This document shows positions 11,999 through 16,682 of a DNA stretch of 16,682 nucleotides, piece by piece. The stretch comes from JBOGXB01 sp050694215. Its GTDB lineage: Bacteria; Actinomycetota; CADDZG01; WHSQ01. The notes under the pieces were generated by a model. That model saw only the letters and a program-made list of their open reading frames with translations. It was not told the DNA's origin and ran no database searches. A program made the translations under genes and the position numbers. The DNA lies in NCBI GenBank assembly GCA_050694215.1, contig JBOGXB010000047.1, positions 1 to 16,682 on the forward strand. Reading direction: 5' to 3'. Positions within the stretch are counted from its first letter, which is position 1. The number at the start of each line of letters is the position of its first letter.

Positions 11999-13771
11999 AT
12001 GGAAAAAAGGTTGAGCACCCCCTCTTCAGGTGCTTCCGACACAACCCACGATAGCCTCGGCAAAGCCATCGACGACATCGCACGAGGCGAGACAGAGCCG
12101 CTCGGTATCGATCTGCTCGTGTTCGGAAGCGGCCCCTTACCCGTCCTGGGCGCCCGCAAGGGTTCCCTGGGTCTCGACCAAGCAGGAGACACGGTTCTCG
12201 TGATTGCCCTCGAATCCCCCACCAAGAGGGCCGCCGAACAGATCGCCGACGAGTTGGACAGGCTCGGTCAACTCTCAGTCGAAGCGCTCGGCAAACTCCA
12301 GACCGGGACGCGGCAATCACTCGATGAGTTACACCAAGAACGCTTCGGCAACGGTTCGGGCTCGAGCACGATTACGGAGCTGAACAGATCCCAGAAGGCG
12401 ATCATCATCACCGATCAACCTCTGCGGCCCGAGGTGTGGGAGCACCTCCTGATCGAGCTCGGGCGCCGCCTTGCGGGAGTCTTCGTTGTCGAGGAGCAGG
12501 GTCTGACCCCCCTGCATCCGCCGGCGGAGCTAAGGCGTAAAGCCACGAGCCCTGAAACCTGGCCGACGGCGAACTGGATCGGGCTGGCAGCCGTTCTGCT
12601 TGGCGTGGGTCTGGCTCTTCTCGGCTTCATCCGTCTAACGGCGGAACCAGAGCCTGGAGAGCAGGTCGTTGAATCACCGATCCGAGACGTGGCCGTCGGC
12701 ACACGCTCGGACGCGACTCATGCTCAATGGATAGGCCAGCGGCGTCTCGTTCAAACGTCGAAGGGTGAATTGATCGCGTTCTTCTCGAGTCCGCAGGGAA
12801 TCAACGTCGTGACCGACCAGTCCAACTCGGGCCGCAGTTGGCACTCCCCCATCAGCATTGCAGGCATCCCCCCCGCAACTTCGTTCGCGGTTGCGACCGA
12901 CGACGAGGACCGCGTGCATCTTGCGTTCTCGGACGGAGCGGCCATCTCCTATGCGCAACTCGAGGAGACACGCGAGGGCTGGGTCGCGACAGACGTCTTG
13001 GAGCTGGACGACGTGTCGAGCCCGGTAGTTGATATCGCGTGGGATCCCCAGAGCGGTTTTGCCAATGTGGTGTGGGTGCGGGAGGTTGGATCGGGGGAGG
13101 TTCCTCAGTGGGCTGCGATAGCCATCGATCAAGGAACACCTTCGCTTGCACAAACCGAAGCCCTGTCGGAGGGAGGAGATGAGATCCCGGTTCTCGCCAA
13201 TATAGCTGGGGGTCCTGGATCGCCTCTGCTCGCGACTTACAGGCGCGGCGACAGTCCGACGGGCTGGTTCTCGAACACGGCCGAGTGGGATGAGGGCCTG
13301 GAGGGATACACATGGGGTCCGGAAGAGATTGTTCCCACCAACGAAGCCATCGGCGCTGCTTCGGTGGTCATCGACCCGAGGAGTACCGCTCATCTCGTCC
13401 TGAGAGACAGCTCCAGCTCCAAGCTCGCCTATTACAGCCGAACGCAGCGGGGAGGATGGAGCAGTGGCGAGACCGCGGTCGACGCCGACAGCGTCGAGGA
13501 GATCGACTTCCCCATCCTTACGGTGGATCAGACTTCCCGGCTCGTCTACCTCTTTTTACAGACCACCGAAGAGTTTCCTCAGATCCGGGTGGCGATCCGT
13601 GATCCCGCGTCCGGGTGGGAAGGTCCATATTCGGTGACGTCGCTCGCCTCGTTCCCCAACGGCGCGGCCTACCCCACTTCGATCGAGCAAGCCGGTGGTC
13701 TACCGGTCGTGCTCTGGACCAGAGGCGGCGGCGCGTCTACGATCCAGGCGGCTCGTGTGGCCGCTCCCTGA
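11999..13771 (+). CDS. One-TM protein: degenerate nuclease-like cytosolic domain plus predicted outer beta-propeller
   Basis: Not a protein I recognise as a whole; 590 residues. Residues about 15-170 look like a DUF91/NucS-type PD-(D/E)XK domain: PLGIDLLVF (35-43), DTVLVIALE (64-72), LHQERFG (111-117) and ELNRSQKAIIITDQPL (127-142) match that order of elements. The expected E-x-K is A-x-E (Ala70, Glu72), so it is probably inactive. A membrane helix spans about 192-214. Residues 230-590 contain repeated short strands such as FAVATDDEDRVHLAFSD and VVDIAWDPQSGFANVVWV, typical of BNR/sialidase-like propellers without an enzymatic signature, so a binding or sensing role outside the cell is likely. 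It heads a rightward operon, 5 bp before the PTPS-related gene. The domain calls are by eye. Confidence 0.7.
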   Translation: MEKRLSTPSSGASDTTHDSLGKAIDDIARGETEPLGIDLLVFGSGPLPVLGARKGSLGLDQAGDTVLVIALESPTKRAAEQIADELDRLGQLSVEALGKLQTGTRQSLDELHQERFGNGSGSSTITELNRSQKAIIITDQPLRPEVWEHLLIELGRRLAGVFVVEEQGLTPLHPPAELRRKATSPETWPTANWIGLAAVLLGVGLALLGFIRLTAEPEPGEQVVESPIRDVAVGTRSDATHAQWIGQRRLVQTSKGELIAFFSSPQGINVVTDQSNSGRSWHSPISIAGIPPATSFAVATDDEDRVHLAFSDGAAISYAQLEETREGWVATDVLELDDVSSPVVDIAWDPQSGFANVVWVREVGSGEVPQWAAIAIDQGTPSLAQTEALSEGGDEIPVLANIAGGPGSPLLATYRRGDSPTGWFSNTAEWDEGLEGYTWGPEEIVPTNEAIGAASVVIDPRSTAHLVLRDSSSSKLAYYSRTQRGGWSSGETAVDADSVEEIDFPILTVDQTSRLVYLFLQTTEEFPQIRVAIRDPASGWEGPYSVTSLASFPNGAAYPTSIEQAGGLPVVLWTRGGGASTIQAARVAAP

Positions 13772-13776
13772 GCGGA

Positions 13777-16008
13777 ATGAGCGCTTCGACGGACGAGCAC
13801 ATAGATCCAGATTCCTTCTGGTCTGATTCTCGTGCACCCAGCGAGCCTGTCACCGATTCGCCCCGGCTCTTCGGCAGCGTCCGGCTGAGAGCGTTCCTAC
13901 GGGCTCGGCCTCTGGTTCTCTCCACGCGTGCGCGCCGAGCAGTCGAAGCCGGCGTGCTCATCGGCATCCTGGCGCTCCTTCTCGTCTACTTCACTCCCAA
14001 CCTCATCCTCTCCAAGACGACGACCACGGGAGGTGATACGGGCGCCCACGTGTATGCACCCTGGTATCTCAGAACCCACCTCCTCGAAAAAGGCCTCGTC
14101 TCGGGATGGTCTCAGGGGTGGTTCGCCGGATTCCCCATGCTGCATTTCTATTTCCCGCTGGTGGCGGCCTTTCAGGCTCTCGCTAGCTTTGTCATCCCTT
14201 ACGAGGTCGCCTTCAAGCTGGGCACGATCCTCGGAATCTTCTTCATGCCGGTTGGCGCTTACCTCATGCTGAAGCTCATGCGCTTCGACTTCCCGATCCC
14301 GGTCGCGGGGGCGATCGTGATGGTGAGCTTCCTCTTCATGGACAGCTACACGATCTATGGGGGCAATATCCCCAGCGCGATGGCCGGCGAGTACTCATTC
14401 TCTCTGAGCGTGGGCCTGTGCATGGTCTTTCTCGGCCTGTCCTATCGCTCCGCGACCGAGCAGAGATCCAGTCCCTTCCTGGCCGCGGTCGTGCTCGCGT
14501 CGGCCGTGTTGAGCCACCTGATACCGGTGATGGTTACTCTTCTCGCTTTGCCGGTTGTGATCTTGTGGGGAGCGCGCCCTCGAGGCATAGCGGTTCTGGC
14601 GCGGAGGTTCGGAGTCGTGCTCGGGGTGGCCTTCGCGTTCACAGCTTTCTGGTCGATCCCCTTCTTGGCCCGACTGGGATACACGGCAAACATGGGCTGG
14701 ACACCCGTCGATGGCCTAGCAGTGCTCTTCCCCCGAGAGATCTGGATCTACGTTGCGGCCGCCGTCTTCGGGGCGCTCATAGCGGCGACCAGGGCCGACC
14801 GTCGGTTCCTTCTCCTGTTAGCACCCGCCATCCTCGGCGCCCTGCTCTACTTCCTAGTGCCCCAGGGTCATGTGTGGAACGGGAGGTTCATACCGTTCTG
14901 GTACCTGGGCGTATACCTTTGCGCGGCCTACATGGTGGGCTCGACCGTTCCCATACTGGCTCGGCAGATAAGGAGACGCAGGATCCAGGTCGTCGCCGTC
15001 GCGCTCACCGCGGGAGTCTTTGCGGCAGTCGGCGGATGGACGTTGTGGAACAAAGGGGAGAGCTTCATCGACTTCTGGATCGAGTACAACTACGACGGGT
15101 ACGAGAAGAAGCCCGACTACGATGTCTTCCAGAGAATCGTCTCTCGCTTGGACGGTCTGCCGCCCGGCCGTGTCATGTGGGAGCCTTCGAACGATCTTGG
15201 ACGTTTCGGAACGCCGATCGCCTTCATGTCGATTCCCTACTGGACGAACCAGTCCTCGATGGAAGGCATCTACTTCGAAAGCAGTTTTACGACACCGTTT
15301 CACTTCATGCTCGCAGCCGAAGTGGCCCAGAACCCGTCGAACCCGGTTGGTGGCCTTCCCTACAGCCAGCTCGATCTGGAGCAGGGGGCAAACCACATGG
15401 AGATGTTTGATATCGACTACTACCTCGCTCATTCAGCCTCGGCGATAAGCGCGGCGGATGAATCGGACCGGCTGGCCCCGATCGACGAGATCGAGGATTT
15501 CAAGCTCTACGCAGTCGATACTCCCGGCCAGGTGGTCGTTCCTGAGTACCAGCCGGTCGTTCTCGAGGAAACGGACTGGACTGATGCCAACGTGCAGTGG
15601 TTCAAGGACGTCGAGAACATCGACGTGCCGCTGACGAGTGACGGACCATCTGATTGGGACCGAGCATCAATCGCCGACGGGAGACTTCCGCGCGTCCCAC
15701 TCGAGCACGGTGGGGAGTCATTCCCCTCTCGGATGTCGGATGACGCGATCACGTTCTCGACCACGGCGATAGGGGAACCTCACTGGATCAAGACGTCCTA
15801 CTTCCCCAACTGGAAGGTGGAAGGGGCGGACGGGCCGTACCTGGCCTCACCGTCACTCATGATGGTCGTCCCGACACAGTCAGACGTCACCCTGCGTTAC
15901 GAACGCACCTGGGCAGAGTGGCTGGGCGTGGGACTGACCCTCATGGCCATCAGCTGCCTCCTCGCCCCGCCCTCGCGGAGATTTCTACGCGAGATGTCCG
16001 GCTCGTGA
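13777..16008 (+). CDS. Large multi-TM PTPS-related (GT-C-like) membrane protein
   Basis: A 743-residue polytopic protein resembling the bacterial 'PTPS-related' membrane family, which shares features with polyprenol-dependent GT-C glycosyltransferases. After a soluble N-terminus, TM1 is about 57-75. The first outer loop carries GGDTGAHVYAPWYLR (85-99) with a conserved-type Asp, then GWSQGWFAGFPMLHFYFP (110-127) and YGGNIPSAMAGEYSFSLS (194-211). About ten more helices continue to about 425. Residues 426-705 form a large soluble domain, presumably outside, and a last helix lies near 711-728. I start at ATG 13777, 5 bp after the previous stop; the open frame upstream overlaps the propeller gene. 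It overlaps gtrA by GTGA. Transfer of a lipid-linked sugar to an envelope acceptor is likely but inferred; the family has no proven reaction known to me. Confidence 0.8.
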   Translation: MSASTDEHIDPDSFWSDSRAPSEPVTDSPRLFGSVRLRAFLRARPLVLSTRARRAVEAGVLIGILALLLVYFTPNLILSKTTTTGGDTGAHVYAPWYLRTHLLEKGLVSGWSQGWFAGFPMLHFYFPLVAAFQALASFVIPYEVAFKLGTILGIFFMPVGAYLMLKLMRFDFPIPVAGAIVMVSFLFMDSYTIYGGNIPSAMAGEYSFSLSVGLCMVFLGLSYRSATEQRSSPFLAAVVLASAVLSHLIPVMVTLLALPVVILWGARPRGIAVLARRFGVVLGVAFAFTAFWSIPFLARLGYTANMGWTPVDGLAVLFPREIWIYVAAAVFGALIAATRADRRFLLLLAPAILGALLYFLVPQGHVWNGRFIPFWYLGVYLCAAYMVGSTVPILARQIRRRRIQVVAVALTAGVFAAVGGWTLWNKGESFIDFWIEYNYDGYEKKPDYDVFQRIVSRLDGLPPGRVMWEPSNDLGRFGTPIAFMSIPYWTNQSSMEGIYFESSFTTPFHFMLAAEVAQNPSNPVGGLPYSQLDLEQGANHMEMFDIDYYLAHSASAISAADESDRLAPIDEIEDFKLYAVDTPGQVVVPEYQPVVLEETDWTDANVQWFKDVENIDVPLTSDGPSDWDRASIADGRLPRVPLEHGGESFPSRMSDDAITFSTTAIGEPHWIKTSYFPNWKVEGADGPYLASPSLMMVVPTQSDVTLRYERTWAEWLGVGLTLMAISCLLAPPSRRFLREMSGS

Positions 16009-16469
16009 CGGAAGTTCTCGATCGCTCAGAAGCGCGCTCCCGTCGCTTCAAACAGGTGATCGCTTTTGCTGCCGTCAGCGTCGCGACCACCGTCCTCGAT
16101 TTCGCTCTCTTCAACCTTCTCGTCTTCGGCGACCTCTTCTCCCCGGTCGTCGCCAACACGATCTCGTATGGAAGCGGCATCGTGGCCAGCTACCTCCTGA
16201 ACAAGCGCCTTACCTTCTCAGGAGGTGGTCGAGACAAGAGGAGCCATGAGTTCGGCCTCTTCGTCGTGATCAACCTGTTGGGTCTTGGCTTGAACAACGC
16301 TTCCGTCCTGCTTGCCACTCGCGTCGCGCAGGAGGCCGCTTTCGCTTTGAACGCGGCCAAGCTCATCGGTGGGGCCGTAACGTGGATATTCAAGTTCGTT
16401 GCGTTCAAGCGCTGGGTATACCCCATGGATCGCACGGCAGTGACTGAGGGGACGACGCCGAACGCCTGA
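16005..16469 (+). CDS. GtrA-family membrane protein
   Basis: A 154-residue four-helix protein (about 17-39, 45-65, 82-102, 112-133) of the GtrA family, whose members help flip or present polyprenyl-phosphate-linked sugars. Diagnostic are ASYLLNKRLTFS (61-72) after TM2 and the closing WIFKFVAFKRWVY (127-139). The GTG at 16005 sits within the PTPS gene stop (GTGA); upstream in-frame codons only overlap that gene. Coupling to a GT-C-like membrane protein fits a two-component system in which GtrA delivers the lipid-linked sugar used outside. No cytosolic polyprenyl-phosphate glycosyltransferase is seen, but the truncated gene at the right edge is a possible neighbour. Confidence 0.88.
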   Translation: MTEVLDRSEARSRRFKQVIAFAAVSVATTVLDFALFNLLVFGDLFSPVVANTISYGSGIVASYLLNKRLTFSGGGRDKRSHEFGLFVVINLLGLGLNNASVLLATRVAQEAAFALNAAKLIGGAVTWIFKFVAFKRWVYPMDRTAVTEGTTPNA

Positions 16470-16479
16470 CCTTCCGTCG

Positions 16480-16501
16480 GCAGCGAGTCTTTCCCTCGTG
16501 C
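16480..16501. terminator. Small hairpin between convergent gtrA and edge gene
   Basis: CGAG (16484-16487) pairs with CTCG (16495-16498), and GCA with TGC extends it past one bulged G: 7 bp around a TCTTTCC loop. It lies in the 45-bp gap between two converging stops. No T-tract. Similar in layout to the hairpin at 2613-2633. Confidence 0.35.
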
Positions 16502-16514
16502 GTCGGCTACGTAA

Positions 16515-16682
16515 TCAGATGGCTATGTCGGAGGACTCCTCACGGCCAACGACTCGAAGTGGTTCAACCCGGGCGGCATATGCATCGCGCAGCCTGTAGC
16601 GGAGGCGGATCAGCCCCCGGATGGTGCGAGGGATCCTGCGAATGATCCCCGAGCGGGAGTGGCGCATCTCCTCGGTCCGGAT
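16515..16682 (-). CDS. C-terminus of an unidentified leftward gene, partial
   Basis: An open frame enters from the right edge on the minus strand and ends at TGA (16515-16517) after 55 codons. The visible tail is strongly basic (RRIPRTIRGLIRLRYRLRDA), ends GREESSDIAI, and has no recognisable motif. It is a believable C-terminus because it fits the convergent arrangement with gtrA and fills the remaining space; a chance open frame is the alternative. Amphipathic basic tails occur in some membrane-associated glycosyltransferases, but no function is assigned. Confidence 0.5.
   Translation of the reverse strand: MRTEEMRHSRSGIIRRIPRTIRGLIRLRYRLRDAYAARVEPLRVVGREESSDIAI

Noticed and set aside
1..16682. 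Defence, toxin-antitoxin, phage or mobile element content
   Set aside because: No transposase, integrase, restriction enzyme, toxin pair, target-site duplication or composition break was seen; the nuclease-like domain at 11999 appears inactive and membrane-linked, so it is not called a defence gene.

Overview
The window is high-GC DNA with dense, mostly non-overlapping genes, many GTG/TTG starts and 4-base start/stop overlaps. Coenzyme F420 biosynthesis genes, LGFP cell-wall repeats, a DUF3105 protein and a sortase-type LPFTG protein together point to an actinobacterium (Actinomycetota), probably from a poorly cultured lineage. No rRNA, tRNA, IS element, CRISPR array or phage gene was found, so this reads as chromosomal housekeeping plus cell-envelope DNA.

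Layout. (1) 1-2602: F420 biosynthesis. A cofG-type radical SAM gene (leftward, cut by the window edge) diverges from cofD and cofE (rightward, overlapping by GTGA). (2) 2637-4003: a leftward nitroreductase-family gene convergent with cofE, then a divergent membrane-anchored DUF3105 protein. (3) 4161-5156: a leftward gene for a secreted, Gly/Asn/Pro- and Cys-rich surface protein with a 24-residue tandem repeat and an LPFTG sorting signal. (4) 5157-5652: a 496-bp non-coding gap with four consecutive potential hairpins. (5) 5653-11878: six leftward genes for surface polysaccharide work: GDP-fucose synthase, GT4 glycosyltransferase, SpoIID/LGFP protein, small four-TM exporter-like protein, sugar nucleotidyltransferase, NAD-dependent epimerase. 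(6) 11999-16469: a rightward three-gene run: a one-TM protein joining a degenerate nuclease-like domain to a predicted beta-propeller, a large PTPS-related (GT-C-like) membrane protein, and a GtrA-family protein. (7) The right edge holds the C-terminus of an unidentified leftward gene.

How they fit together. CofG (with CofH), CofD and CofE catalyse successive steps to F420; the neighbouring nitroreductase is a candidate for the reductase function that mycobacteria carry fused to CofE in FbiB, but that is inference. The leftward cluster would supply GDP-mannose-type and GDP-fucose-type donors plus a UDP-sugar epimerase, a glycosyltransferase and a small flippase-like subunit, with a peptidoglycan-associated SpoIID/LGFP protein among them. 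The rightward run (PTPS-related and GtrA proteins) suggests polyprenyl-phosphate-linked sugar transfer on the outer face of the membrane.

The most striking non-coding signal is that five starts without a Shine-Dalgarno have a TANNCT box ending 6-8 nt before the start codon, the geometry expected for leaderless mRNAs. I did not find a clearly new defence or catalytic system. The best candidates for undescribed biology are the nuclease-like/TM/propeller fusion, the Cys-repeat LPFTG protein and the hairpin-rich gap between the polysaccharide cluster and that protein.
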